From Tetracladium setigerum (taxonomy: Eukaryota; Ascomycota; Leotiomycetes; Helotiales): DNA of 64,000 nucleotides. Position numbers and translations under genes: made by a program. Below are positions 48,537 to 60,161 of the stretch, piece by piece (the stretch's first letter is position 1; every line of letters begins with the position of its first letter). Below the pieces are notes generated by a model. It saw nothing but the letters and a program-made list of their open reading frames with translations. It searched no databases and had not been told where the DNA came from. Where the stretch lies: contig PZJY01000003.1 in NCBI GenBank assembly GCA_031472005.1, positions 2,480,001 to 2,544,000 on the forward strand, written 5' to 3'.

Positions 48537-48977
48537 CTAGCAACTTCCTCGATTTGGATCCGCACTATACATAGTAAACAGCGAGATTAGCCCATCAAAC
48601 ATCCAACTACTCATCCAACAAGTATCAACTCACATAAAGCGCCACTTAATATCATCATAGCTCCTATCACCACCATACTGGCAGCCAATCTCGCGAGCCA
48701 TGAACTCCCGACACCCGTTTGGATCCATGTACGCAGTCCGATCCGCGAGGTTGTAGATGTAGAAGTTGTAGCGCACAGAGCCCTGGGCTAGACAGTACGA
48801 TCGAATCTCTCCATTGGAGTACTGGCCGCCTAGACCGCCACCTTCGCGACAGATGGTGGGGAGGGCGGCGTTAGCAGAGGCTTGATCGCCGACTTCGCCG
48901 CCGGTGTAACAGCCTGCGTAGGTGGTTGTGCTGAGGGAGAAGAGGAGGGAAAGGTTTGATATGGTGAAGAGCTTCAT
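48537..48977 (-). CDS. Small secreted cysteine-rich protein
   Basis: Predicted 123 aa in two exons, 48634-48977 and 48537-48564 (69-nt intron). The signal peptide (MKLFTISNLSLLFSLSTTTYAG) has a likely cleavage near TYA. The mature part has six cysteines, enough for three disulfides, and ends ADPNRGSC. Only the spliced form gives this ending; reading through stops at KWRFM. A terminal DPNxGxC with internal Cys spacing like this recurs in small fungal secreted proteins, possibly of the glycan-binding Y3 type; I cannot confirm that from sequence alone. Its role (effector, lectin or structural) is unknown. Confidence 0.75.
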
Positions 48978-51360
48978 TTTGATTGGGAATTTGGTTGTGG
49001 TTGGGGACTTGATGATATTGATTTAGAGTGAAAGAAGAGTGTGTGTGGTTTGAAGAAGAGTTGGAAGACTGGGAGAGATGAAAGGATACTTGAAGAGCGG
49101 GTTGAGAGAATTTATAGTCAGACAGCTTGCCTTGTCGACACATAGTAGATGTAAATATACGCGGTCAAGACCGCTCGTTTTCCTGGCCGAGTTGGTGACG
49201 TGGATATCTTCCCAATATCGAGTCTCATCCGAAGGCACAGCAGCCAAAGTAAGAGATTGTACCTTGTCAATGGGGGCCATAAGTCAGGAGAAAACAAGAT
49301 CAAGGGTATATCATGATTTAGCCTTTATTGTTTGCCTCACTTTCGCACTCTCATGCCACTCGACGTTATTAACCAAGGAAATGCTCAATTATCGTCGATC
49401 AAGGACAACAAGGTACCCCGCCTGGTCTCCTCTCTAATGTGGTACAACCCTTGTCAAGTACCTTAAGTCAGAGACCTTTTCACGCTATGAATTCATTCTG
49501 GGAAAGCTGAATAGTTCGAGATGTAGTTTACTGATCATCTGTCCCCTCCGCCATTTCAATCCTGGCAACAATTCCATACTATAACAAAATAGAAAAAGCG
49601 AGTTTTGAAAGAAAAACACTAACTAAGTGTACCGTCATGAAGCCTTCTTCTATATCTACTACAGCAATCAAGAATAGAAACACTGTAATTCGTAATACTA
49701 AGAACCTTTGAAGTGATTTTAGTACTTTAGGCCGCTGGGGGTTTATTGCGATGCACTCTTCACCTTCTTATTTCAGTGAATATAACCCACATAAGTTATA
49801 TCAAACCTCGTTTCTGCCGTCAATCGGAGTCGAAATACATCAAAACTCTATGCAATATATACGAATGTACGAAGTATAGTTATGAAAAGGTTGCACATTG
49901 TTCGATGAGGCTTACGTTGCATGCCCTGTACGAAGGCGGCTCCATTCCTCTAAGCGAGAGACGGGGACGGGCCGGAAATACTACTCAGCTGCACATAAAC
50001 TTCGGCAGATACTTCCGTGCCATCGGCATATGTAATCGATAACGATTGGAGCTCTAAAATGGATGTTGATTTTGTATTACTGTAGAATGTAACTTTTAAA
50101 ATAAGGGTAAAAAGGCAGATGTTGGAGTTGTCCCAGGACGGTATTCAGCACCTCACCACACTTCACCTCACCTCACCTTCCCAACATACCTCATTTATAA
50201 ATCCAAATAAGTCAACTCCTTCTTAACTACGGAATTTGGCACCTGTAAAGTGTTCTAGTCAACCCGTTAGTAAAAGGGGGAATCAAACAGAGGATAAATC
50301 GACTGGCCACCAAAATCAACATCTAACACGGCAACCAAACGAGTAACCTAAAAGAAAAAACCTATATCGGCTAGGTTTTCTCTTATCTCTTACCTGATAT
50401 CTTAGGAGCAGGAAGATCTGAGTGTTTTTCTTTTTGCAAATTTCTTTTTAGAAAAAATAATTAATATATTTTTTTAATCCTTTTTTGAGGGGACGGCGAA
50501 GTGGGGAGCGGGGCCTACAGCGAGCAGCTTTATAGAAATAAACAGTTTTTGGTTAAGTTTGCCGTTGTAATTAAACAGCATGTAAATAATTCTATAGAAA
50601 GGTAGACTTAAAGATACATTATTCGTTTGAGTTCTGTTGCCTGCTGGGTTGCCCCCATTGATAAGATATAATCTGTATGGAGAAACAGACCTTCACTTTG
50701 CTATTTAGTTCTTATTAATAAGGTGAATTCCAGATTCTTTTATCAGCACACTTCAAGACAATTGACTAGATAATCTTAGTCGATTTTTAGAAGTCCCTGG
50801 TATCTTCTTTTAGTTCTCGTGGAAGCACCTTTATATTGATCTTGTTGTTTCGGTAAAGTTAAGTATTAAGCTTAGCGAGGTGGGTTGTGGCCGTTGCCTC
50901 ATTAACCTCCAAGACCCACCCAAAACGCACTGCTGGAGCTTCCTTTGTCAACACAAAACGCTTTCACGCTTTTGACTTTTTTTACCCTCACTACCTCCCC
51001 GCTACGACCAACACGGTGTTCTTGGACAAAGATATACCTTCAGTCCCTTCTGCAGCTTTGCTTGGATTTCTTCGCGCGCATCCCTCAGAGCCGCGGCCTG
51101 CTTATCTGTGGCCACTGCGAAGATCCTTGATACGTCATTTCTACCACCCGTCGACGTCGCCATCGCCCTTGCTTCCTTGAAGTCTTCCAAACAAATCTGC
51201 GACTTACCACACTCTTGTCCTTCTTTGTTTTTCTATCCTGCCGATAGATCAGAGCAGATCCACCACATCTACCTACCTTAGGTAGTCTCCGCAGATATAC
51301 TACATCGATCACACCATACATACACCGCTGCCGCATCAAACCACAGGCAAACACGCGACC
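48978..51360. other. Intergenic region, about 2.4 kb, partly AT-rich
   Basis: Divergent space between the small secreted protein and SRC1. The stretch 50050-50880 is markedly A/T-rich with short poly-T and poly-A runs and no open frame. It could be a decayed repeat, but no terminal repeats or transposase remnants are visible. The 5' leader of SRC1 is pyrimidine-rich. Confidence 0.5.
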
Positions 51361-53645
51361 ATGTCTGATCTTGAAAGCGTCGATTACCTGAAAGCTGGCT
51401 TTGATCCAGCAAGCCTCACCATTCCACGCCTACGCTCGATTCTTGTTGCTCACGATATCGAATACTCATCCAGCGCAAAGAAGGCTCAGCTTATCCAGAT
51501 CTTCAACGATAAGCTCCTCCCTCAAGCCCCTAAAATCCTTGCAGCGCGAGCTCGTGTTCGAAGGATAAGCAAAGGTATCGTAGATGCAGATTCTCAAGAT
51601 AGTAGCATCAGTAGCAGCATCGAGAGCAGTGTTGCAGATGATGATCGTCTGCCTCCGCCACCAACTCCGAGGGTTAGATCACGGAAGCCTACCACGAGAG
51701 TCAAATCCGAGGAGAGTGAGTCGGATCTGCCAGTGTCCCGAAGTCCAACAAAGAGAACACCGAGGGCTAGCAGCAAGCATGCCCGTCCTTCAGATACCGA
51801 GACTGGGGCTGATGTAGATGGAACTGTCAAGAAAGCAGCTCGCACCTCAAGAAAGAGCGCGGCACCTCCTACACCCTCTCCTGCCCCAGAGATAAAATAT
51901 GAAGATTCGGAAGACGAAGTAGCGGTGTCTAAGGTACGATCACGGAAGGAGAAGACCCCATCGCGGAGGGAAAGTGCTTTCACTTATGACAATCCCTTCC
52001 AAAGTGGTAGCTCGCCCGCAGATGCTGGAAGGCTAGTAAGTGGGGAGAAGAAGCGCAAGAGTTTGGGCAACAGCACGAGTAGAGAGGCTTCGCGACGAAA
52101 GAGCACGCCTCTGAGAAGACGCGTGGACGGACACACACCAGACGACGACTTCCATCCTCCAACCTCCTCGACTTTTGAGATACCCAGCAGCGAGCTTGCA
52201 GGACTCATAGATGTGGATGAAAATGGAGTCGAGGCCAACGAGGAGTTCACACCAGAGGAGCAGCTAGAGCTAACACTCGAGCGGGCTGTAAACGGTGTGG
52301 ATGCTTTAGGTCCGCGCCGACCCAAGCGACAACACGGGCGAGGATTCAGCTGGAAGGGGCCTTTGTCTGTACTTGCCCTTGCTCTCGTTGGTGGTTATGC
52401 AGCGTGGTATCGGCAAGAGAAGGTTGCGGTTGGCTACTGTGGAGTTGGCAGAGAAGCTTTCCAAGTCATCCCAACCGGTGTCAATGTTCCAGATTGGGCG
52501 CGTGTACTAGTTGAACCCGAGTGCGAGCTTTGCCCTCAGCATGCATACTGTTCTAGCAATCTTGAGACGCACTGCGAGCTCGACTTTGTGCTCAAGCCAC
52601 ATCCACTCTCTGTTGGTGGTTTGGTCCCACTTCCACCTACCTGTGAGCCAGATGGAGAGAAGGTCAGAAAAGTCAAGGCTGTGGCCGATCGTGCTGTTGA
52701 AGAATTAAGGGAGCGCAGAGCGAAATATGAGTGTGGAGAATTGGCCAGTAAAGATGGTGCACCGGTCGCCGTGGAAATTGATGCCGAAGAGTTGAAAAAG
52801 GAGGTTAGCGAGAAGCGCAGAAAAGGAATGAGCGAGGCCGAATTCGAAGAGTTATGGGGCGCAGCAATAGGAGAGATTGAAGGCAGAGACGAAGTGGTCA
52901 AAGTTGCGGATGGGTAAGTTTAGACAAATATTTCCTTTCTCGTGAGATAACACCATCTCCTGCCATGTTCCACCACCTCTTCAATCCCCCATATTCTACA
53001 AACATATGTCTGACAACAGCGACTGACCAGATTCGTTATGTCTTCTACAGAAACCGAAGCCGTCTCGCAAGCACCTCTCTCGCAAGACTCCCCCTCGACT
53101 GCACCATCCGAAGATCCTTCCGACTCGCTCTGGCAAGACATCGTCTCAAGCTTGTCTTTGTAACTTTGCTAGTAGGGTTAGCATTCTACACTCGAAGTAT
53201 CCTTTCATCTCGGAGAGCAGCAAGCGCGGAAGTGCCCAATCTCGTAGCTTTAACTCTTCAACGACTTTCGACCCAAGCGACATTGCATGCACAAGATAGG
53301 GAAGGTGTACCTGAGAACTGGATTAGCATTGGGCAACTTCGAGACGATGTCCTCCGTAACGAGCACAGTCTCCGCAAGCGAGAAGCAATCTGGGTGAACG
53401 TGAAGCGAATTGTAGAGACCAATTCCAATGTACGAGCATCCCAGCGAGAAGGCAGGAACGGTGAGATCAGTCGGGTGTGGGAATGGATTGGTGCACTGGA
53501 AGATCTGGAAGGTGGCGAGCGACGCAGAAAGAGTGGGCGTGTTTCGTGGGGTGTTTACGACGAGAGGAGTAGTCCTGTGTCTGGTTCTGATGGTGGTCCG
53601 GAAGTTGTGCAGCAGAAGTGGCAGGAAGGAAGGCCGATTTATTAG
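51361..53645 (+). CDS. SRC1: Inner nuclear membrane LEM-like protein (Src1/Heh/MAN1 family)
   Basis: Predicted 715 aa; exons 51361-52913 and 53051-53645 (137-nt intron, donor phase 2). The N-terminal SAP/HEH helix-extension-helix reads LTIPRLRSILVAHDIEYSSS and KKAQLIQIFNDKL. It is followed by a long basic Ser/Arg/Lys linker with NLS-like clusters (KKRKS, RRKSTPLRRR). The first membrane segment is LSVLALALVGGYAAWY (about 52365). The lumenal part has paired cysteines (CELCPQHAYC). The intron lies before the second membrane segment (LVFVTLLVGLAFYTRS), after which comes a MAN1-type C-terminal domain ending EEGRPIY-like (QKWQEGRPIY). Members tether chromatin and rDNA to the nuclear envelope. Intron retention would stop at once (GAT GGG TAA), leaving a one-span form. 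No frame break. Confidence 0.9.
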
Positions 53646-54714
53646 CACCTTATTTCTTTTGTCGTCATGCGTTGAATTGATAATTTTCCCCCCAAGGGTT
53701 ATGGTTAATGATTGATATTGGCGGGTTGTTTGTATTCCTTCGTGGATGGATGGGATTTCGTTATGGCCAAGTGAGGAGCAGTAGACGCAGAAGATACCCA
53801 GATGTCGTAGTTGTCAAGAATGAATAATCAATCGGGTACAGAGATGGAAGTAACCCTAGCAATTCAATACTACTCTTCCACCTATGTTCCATATTTTCCT
53901 TGTTGCCCTCTAGATTAATCATTCGGAGAAGTATGATGCACTTAACTAGGAGTACAGTGTTGTACAGCAGTAGTTGACAGGTGCAGTCCAGCAAGCGTCG
54001 ATCCAGACAAATAGTCATTCCAAGCAAATATGCCACGCAAATCAGAAACTTCGGATTATTTGAGCATCCAAATCATTAATAAACCACCACCTACAAAAAT
54101 GGAGCTCTATTTACCCACCTACCCTACTTAATTGTATCACTTTCTCTTTTTTTAAACTTTCTGATCCAAAACCAAAAGAACTCCACACAACTCATCGAAG
54201 CTACTTACTCATGCCCATGCTCCGTATTCCCCAGGGATCGAGGGATCGAGGTCGTCATGAGTGTGCTCCACACAAAGTCAACATCCCCCAGCTCGCCAAT
54301 CCCCAAGCTTCCTCCCCGCCACTTGCTACCCCGCGCTACCACTCTCCGCCAATAATAAACAAAGTAATAATAATGGATCGGGGAGAGGAAGAGAGACAGA
54401 GAGACAGAGAGAGGTTAGTGAGGGATAGAGGGGTTAGTGAAGAAAAGGTTGATTTATGACAGGCATCGTGATTTGCGGCAGCTACGTTGCTACTAATGTA
54501 CTTGACCCTACCCCTCTATGGACTGTTTGAATATGGGCTGATTATATATACCTATATGGCTGCTCCCTTTTCCTTTTCTCTCTCCCCTCTTTCACTTCTT
54601 TACCAAGTTAAGAATCATTTGAACACTTCAGCAGGCTAAAACATTTCAACACTTTGAGATATCTATATTCCAATAACCCTTTCTTCACTTGATCTATCAA
54701 TACCGACGAACACA
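53646..54714. other. Intergenic region, about 1.1 kb
   Basis: No gene recognised. A GAGACA-type repeat lies at about 54393-54413. Confidence 0.55.
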
Positions 54715-55203
54715 ATGGCTTCCTCATCAACCAACCAAGCAAATACCGCGGTTCACGGTGGAATGGGAAAGACTGCCACACCTGCGAATAGCGTGGGAGG
54801 GAATTCAATTGGTGCTGCAGAGGGAACAAATAGACGGGTAAGTTGTTGTTCTTCCCTTCTCTTTCCTCTACTTCCCTCCACGTTCTTCGCTTGATCAAAT
54901 CATCTCCTCCGTGGTAAACACCGACTAAATCTGCCATAACAGGGTTCCCAAAGCGGCGGCCTCTTTTCAGGTCTCATGAACCAAAAACGAAACAGCACCG
55001 ATGCAACTGCGCAGGCGAGAAGGCAGAGTTTTGCAGACATGAAGCCCGAGCCGGGTATGATTGGGAAGATGTGGAATAAGTATGTGTTTTTACTTCATCC
55101 CTTTCCCTGCGAAGGCGTTTATGACGTATCTAGAGCAAACATGACTGATGGCTAATTACTTGGGTACTGCAGTTTCACAACTGGATCATCTCCTCCTAAG
55201 TGA
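54715..55203 (+). CDS. Small disordered protein, 96 aa
   Basis: Three exons (54715-54837, 54943-55079, 55173-55203) with good splice sites and phases. The N-terminus is Ser/Thr/Asn/Gly-rich (MASSSTNQANTAVHGGMGK). The middle has GGLFSGLMNQKRNSTDA and ARRQSFADMKPEPG, and the protein ends GMIGKMWNNFTTGSSPPK. There is no signal peptide or membrane segment. RRQSFAD is a good basophilic (PKA-like) kinase site. I recognise it only as the type of short fungal protein usually listed as hypothetical. The next gene 1 kb downstream has a similar layout. Confidence 0.7.
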
Positions 55204-56236
55204 TTTCCGCTCTACCATCTGGAATAAGGATCGACTGAACGGTTGGATGGATGTATATTGGTTTGGATATGGGATAATTGTTTGTTGGCTTCAAGCAAGA
55301 TCATTTTGAAATGATTCTCTGTGCCTTCGAGCCAGAGAAATATTGTTGTTACCTGTTGGCGTTGAGCATCAATTGTACGATACCAGAGGATCTTATTTAT
55401 GTTTATTTTTTGGAGATTGCTTTGAAAATGCTTATGGGGATTGGTATGCTTTTGTGCAAGGAAATTGTAGAAATAACAGCCAATTCAACTCCATTCTTAT
55501 CAACATGAGTTAATGTCATTTATTAAATTTGGGAAACAAGTTTGGCCATTTAATTGATACCTAGATTCTGTAGTTATTGCCCTCTTCAATTGTCACTTCC
55601 TCCACTCAATAATCTCGTTCAATTCTTCAACTGCCCTCATCTACAATTGTCTAAAGCAAGAAATATCTCCTGTGAACAACTGGTCATGACTGTAAAAGAC
55701 ATTGAATTGCAACAGATAACACGCGCAGCCGCTCACGGAGCAATTATGATCGCGGCATCATGGTTCCTGACTAAATTTGATAGTTCTTCCTTTTACTTTC
55801 TCGGTGACTGAGCGTCCGTTCCATGGGTAGCTTTCATGACGTTGACCATTCTTCATATGATAAGCCTCATCCCCACAAGGGTGCCTAGTCTATGACGTTG
55901 TGAAGCTCTTAAGCAATAAAGATCGTAGTAAGAGCGCTTTTACGGTATTATTTACTGAGAGCAGTTTAGTAGATGATTTTTGTTCATGCTGATGACAGTT
56001 ATTTGTTAGCTGTGGCGATCTAGGGAGGGAGAGAGGTAGTGTAAACAACGGGCTTTCGTTTTTCGTACATATCTACTAAACCATATGCCTCCAACAATCC
56101 TTCGTTCAGATTTAAAAATCAAACAATCCTGAAATCTTCCTTCAAAAGATTAATTCATTATTATCAAATTTAAACCTCCAGCAACCATCCCAAACCGTAC
56201 CACCAACACTTTACCACACCTCATCCACCAAAAATA
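55204..56236. other. Intergenic region, about 1 kb
   Basis: No supported gene. Short open frames at 55278-55508 and 55554-55811 lack coding character. Confidence 0.55.
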
Positions 56237-56644
56237 ATGTCCTCCAACGACCAAAGCAGCCCAGATCAAACCCCAAACAACGACCAACAACCATCCTCCT
56301 TCATGCAAAACCTCCTCTCCGGCAAAACCCCCGCCGTCAAAAACATGGAAGCAGCATGGACGCGCGCCGGCGCAGGAGCGAACCACACACCCGGTCACGC
56401 GAGCAAACTCGGGAGCCAGGAACAGCCCGCGAAGAATGGGAGTGGAGTTGGTAGTGATGAGTTTGAGAAAACGATTGGGGATCAAAGGTCCGAGGTGAGT
56501 ATCTTTTAAGTTCAAGATTATTTCTGGGAATTTTGGGGGGTTATTACAGTATGCTGATGTATATTTGCGGTTTTGTTTATTTAGCCGAGTGTCGTTGGGA
56601 AGTTTGTGAATCAGATGTTGAATGGTAGTGACAGGGGAAAGTGA
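56237..56644 (+). CDS. Small disordered protein, 105 aa
   Basis: Two exons, 56237-56494 and 56585-56644 (90-nt intron, phase 0). The N-terminus is rich in Ser/Asn/Gln/Pro, followed by SSFMQNLLSGKTPAVKNMEA and AWTRAGAGANHTPGHASKLG, and the protein ends PSVVGKFVNQMLNGSDRGK. It has no signal peptide. The layout mirrors the upstream 96-aa protein: a short amphipathic stretch with F-x-x-L-(L/M) near the middle and a G-K-(M/F) amphipathic end. They may be distant tandem paralogues, but identity is low. Confidence 0.7.
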
Positions 56645-57369
56645 GGTACGGAGGTGGCTCATTATTGATATCTTTAGTGAAAGGGGCGAAAACGTTGACC
56701 ATGTTTCACGTTTATAGTCTAGTTGGTTATCCTTTTAGGGGTTTGAGATGGCAGGATCAAGTCTTCTGCAGGATCTTGCACCTCCAAGCTAGTATTGAAA
56801 GGCCTTCTCTAGTCTCTACGGCAGGGAAATGACTTGAGAAGCAGGCTAGAACAGAAGATAGAAAAAATAGTTCACTAGAATCCAGAATCCAGGGTGAAGT
56901 GTCAAATTAACGTGCCCTAAATTTTGGCGTTTTGACCTCTAATAATCCGAGTATTGGAAATAACTTCATCAGTGCGAAATAATGGAAGGAATGTGCTCTA
57001 TATTACTTATTTGGAAGTGAAAACGTGAAAATGAGGACCTGTCACATTCTGCCGGAAATGCTGACACGTAACGGTGGAACGAGAAAATAATGTAGAATAC
57101 TGATACCTCGCGTAGCATCGACCCAGGGGATGGTTTCATGAACAATAAGAATTATTTCGTTTTGATATTCATCGCTCGAACTTTGGTATCATAAAATCCT
57201 TCATATACATCCTTCCACATTCCATTCGCATGTTAAGCGAAAACATAGTTTCCTATGCACATTATGCATCATACATCCTTCATCTAAGCCAGCAAACAAG
57301 CCCACACAGGTATTCCATAGACGCCCATGCCCCAGTGCAAACGCCATCAACAACATTGCCATATCAAAA
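56645..57369. other. Convergent intergenic spacer
   Basis: 725 bp between convergent genes. No feature recognised. Confidence 0.55.
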
Positions 57370-58857
57370 TCAAAACATTGAAGAGCCATCCATTTCCGCC
57401 AAAGTTTTCTCGCAAAGCTCCTGATACCTCGTTGGGTCGAACTTCTTCCTTTCCCACTTCTCTCCTCTACGTCGTGCAATTGTGATCTTCAACTCCGCCT
57501 TCTTCGTTTCGTCATCCATGGGAGCTTTAAAGTCCTTTGACCACCTGACACTACCGCAAGATGCTCTGTGCTGTTTCTTCACAGCCTCCTCGAGCATGAT
57601 AATTTGCTCATTGATGGAGTTGATATGCCAGTCTAATTGTCCTTCAAAACTCTTCAAATGCAATTGAAAACTCTGGATTGCTCCAGTATTGCCTTGGCTT
57701 CTCGTCTCAATCTCCTCGTCTTCCGACTCCTCAGAAGACTCCATAAGCGAGGGACAAGTGGAGGGAGAAGGTGGCATTGGAAAGCAGTTGATGATCAGAT
57801 CCCAGTTCTCCTCATGTGGTCTCGGCGCTGGTTGTGCACTGAAAGTAGGTAGAGTTTCTGAGAATGAGACTTTCTTCTGAATGCGTAGAGGCCCAGGCTT
57901 CATGATCGAAGAGGAACAGGAGGACGTGTTTCGTCTGTGCATTCGTCGATTGCTGGTGTAGGTATCGGAGGGAGCAGACATTTCTGAGCCAGATAGAGTG
58001 AATTGAGAGAAGAGGGACTCGAGTGAGGATCGGTTGCTGGATGAGATGGATTTGGTTGGGGAGCAAACTCGTCTCGAGGGCCGGGCCTCTCGTCGTGGTG
58101 TAATAAGGGAGGCAGATGCCACGTTGGATTTGGCTTGTCGGTAGTACGCGAGAGAGTCTCGGAATAGAGGAAGCTTGCTGTCCGCGCTGTTGTGAAGAGA
58201 GCGGGCACTTTGCTCTAGTGAGATAGCGGCAAAAAAGCAGAGCCAGATAGTGTATACTGGTTGGTGTTGTACCTGCATGAAGTTTAGATAATATTTCCGT
58301 TGATGGTGGCGGTGAAAACTCACTTGTTCCAACACATGTTTGCAAGTAGAAGCACTCTTCTGGAAATGTTTCTGTCCAAACAGTGACTGGACTTCCTTCA
58401 TTGCTTGCTTCAATTCTCTCTTGGTATAAGACGGTGTAATGGGCACATCGATTATACTTCGTCGTCTGTCCTTCGCTGGAATAGTAGGAGGAGGCGGTGT
58501 TGTTGACTTTGGTGCTTCGCTCTTCAGGGCGTCCAGCAGACTCAAGTAGGCTGGTTCCTTCTTGTCAAGTATACGCGGCTGCAGGACCAAGGTGATCAAC
58601 CTGGCCATCTCGTTTGGATCTTCTTCAAGTTTCTTGTGATTTGGGACAGTAACCTTGCTATACTCATTTGTCGATGCACGATGCCGTCGGCGCAAACGGG
58701 GAGCAGGGTTCAACGAGGGAGGAGGCAGACTTAAACGATTGTTGATTAACTCTTCGTTTGTCAGAGGATATAAGGAGAAACGAGGTTGAGCTGCAAATGA
58801 GATCGGACGCCTTGCGGCGGGCTGGTGGAACGTGGTGGTATGTGCCGTGGTAGACAT
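57370..58857 (-). CDS. Hypothetical protein with TPR-like helical segment
   Basis: Predicted 478 aa from exons 58326-58857 and 57370-58274. The 51-nt intron (58275-58325) has GTGAGT/GCAG ends and a CTAAAC branch site, is in frame and lacks a stop, so an unspliced 495-aa form is also possible. Residues about 150-240 look helical and TPR-like (KRELKQAMKEVQSLFGQKHF ... IWLCFFAAISLEQSARSL ... LFRDSLAYYRQAK). The rest is disordered and rich in Ser, Pro and Arg, with an acidic run (SSEESEDEEIE). It ends in a basic helical region (KKAELKITIARRRGEKWERK). No family is recognised. Confidence 0.75.
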   Translation of the reverse strand: MSTTAHTTTFHQPAARRPISFAAQPRFSLYPLTNEELINNRLSLPPPSLNPAPRLRRRHRASTNEYSKVTVPNHKKLEEDPNEMARLITLVLQPRILDKKEPAYLSLLDALKSEAPKSTTPPPPTIPAKDRRRSIIDVPITPSYTKRELKQAMKEVQSLFGQKHFQKSASTCKHVLEQVSFHRHHQRKYYLNFMQVQHQPVYTIWLCFFAAISLEQSARSLHNSADSKLPLFRDSLAYYRQAKSNVASASLITPRREARPSRRVCSPTKSISSSNRSSLESLFSQFTLSGSEMSAPSDTYTSNRRMHRRNTSSCSSSIMKPGPLRIQKKVSFSETLPTFSAQPAPRPHEENWDLIINCFPMPPSPSTCPSLMESSEESEDEEIETRSQGNTGAIQSFQLHLKSFEGQLDWHINSINEQIIMLEEAVKKQHRASCGSVRWSKDFKAPMDDETKKAELKITIARRRGEKWERKKFDPTRYQELCEKTLAEMDGSSMF

Positions 58858-60161
58858 GGCGGAAGCCAGTGTTTACAATCTCGAGTGCCTTGCCTCTTCT
58901 GTATTCAATATCGGGTGCACTAGTGTTTTGTGCGACCGGACGATGAAAGCAAAAAGGTAGGACAATTGGATGAGTGCAAAACATGAATCAAATAAGAACA
59001 GACCCGGTACATATATGAGAAGAGAGGAATTGCGACTTGACAGTGCAGCAAGGAGGCAAGGTAAACAAAGCAACATCACGAATCCACCCCTCCTCCACCC
59101 CCTCCTCCTTTGCACAGGCACCCCGGCATCAGAACGTGAGCATCAGCACTTGAGTAAGTCTGATAAGGTTGACCCCTGCGATGCAAAGAAAAAGCACTCT
59201 TCGTGCTGTGTGGAAGTGGCCCTGAGAGCGCTGAAATGCTTGAACTTCGAGGCCTCAATTGACACTTGTATAAACTCCCAACTCTCGCGTTCGTACCTGC
59301 ATTTGCTGCTCTAATCCATCCAACAGATGCTTTCTCCTCATTCCCCAGATCTCCCTGCGAACACCTTCGTCCGAAAAGCGCAAAACAATCATGCCAACTT
59401 TGAAGATCTCGTCGAAATGTTTGCGAGGCTGCAGCTCTGTGCGCAAGAAACAAAACGCCCAAGCGGTCCATCACGGACCCTCCTTTTTCTCGTTGCCGCA
59501 GCCTGCAGCTCTGAGAGGTCATATTTCCGTCCAAGCACAATAGCACATCGGGCATATATCACGCCAGTCCACATTATGGCAGGGGGCGCTCGAGCAACTT
59601 CACACATTTCGAGGTTGTGGCGGGAAGAGGAACGCGGATTGATCTTCTTTTTTGTTTCCCCCTCCCCGAATGTAACCTCTCGCCATGTGCTGATGATTGG
59701 CTGGCTAATTTCCGACGTGTCTGTTAGATGGTGGTGCTTTGAACCGTTCGTAGCATTTTGCTGTCTGTGTCATCTGTGAGTCTCATCTCATCTTGAAGGT
59801 TTCTGTCAGTGTTCAAGCTGGTCAAACGTCTGCTTTGACACCGGTACATCTCATTCACACTGAGGGCGGGGCTGTTGGAAACATTTCAAGCATCTCGAAG
59901 GCGGCTGGGACTCGGACTTCGTGTCGATGATTTAACTCGAGGGCGAATCAGAGGAATGAATTTACCGTTTCCAACATCTGAAAAAGAAAAAAGAAGAGTT
60001 GATGTGTTTTGCGTTCCGATACCAACAGGTCCAAACACTGGAGTCTGGATCGTTGCAATGAATCTGAGATCTACCAGATTTGCTTTTGTTTACGAAAAGT
60101 AAGAGTACAAGTAAGAGTAAAAGTACATGTTGTACATATGCGACAAAGCATAAAGTGGTAA
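58858..60161. other. Intergenic region, about 1.3 kb
   Basis: No convincing gene. Overlapping frames on both strands (59076-59555 minus, 59327-59779 plus) have no domain, and their composition does not resemble coding sequence. Confidence 0.5.

Noticed and set aside
59076..59779. Overlapping frames on both strands upstream of COQ6
   Set aside because: No recognised motif and coding on both strands is unlikely. A poly-Gly tail comes from a C-rich run.
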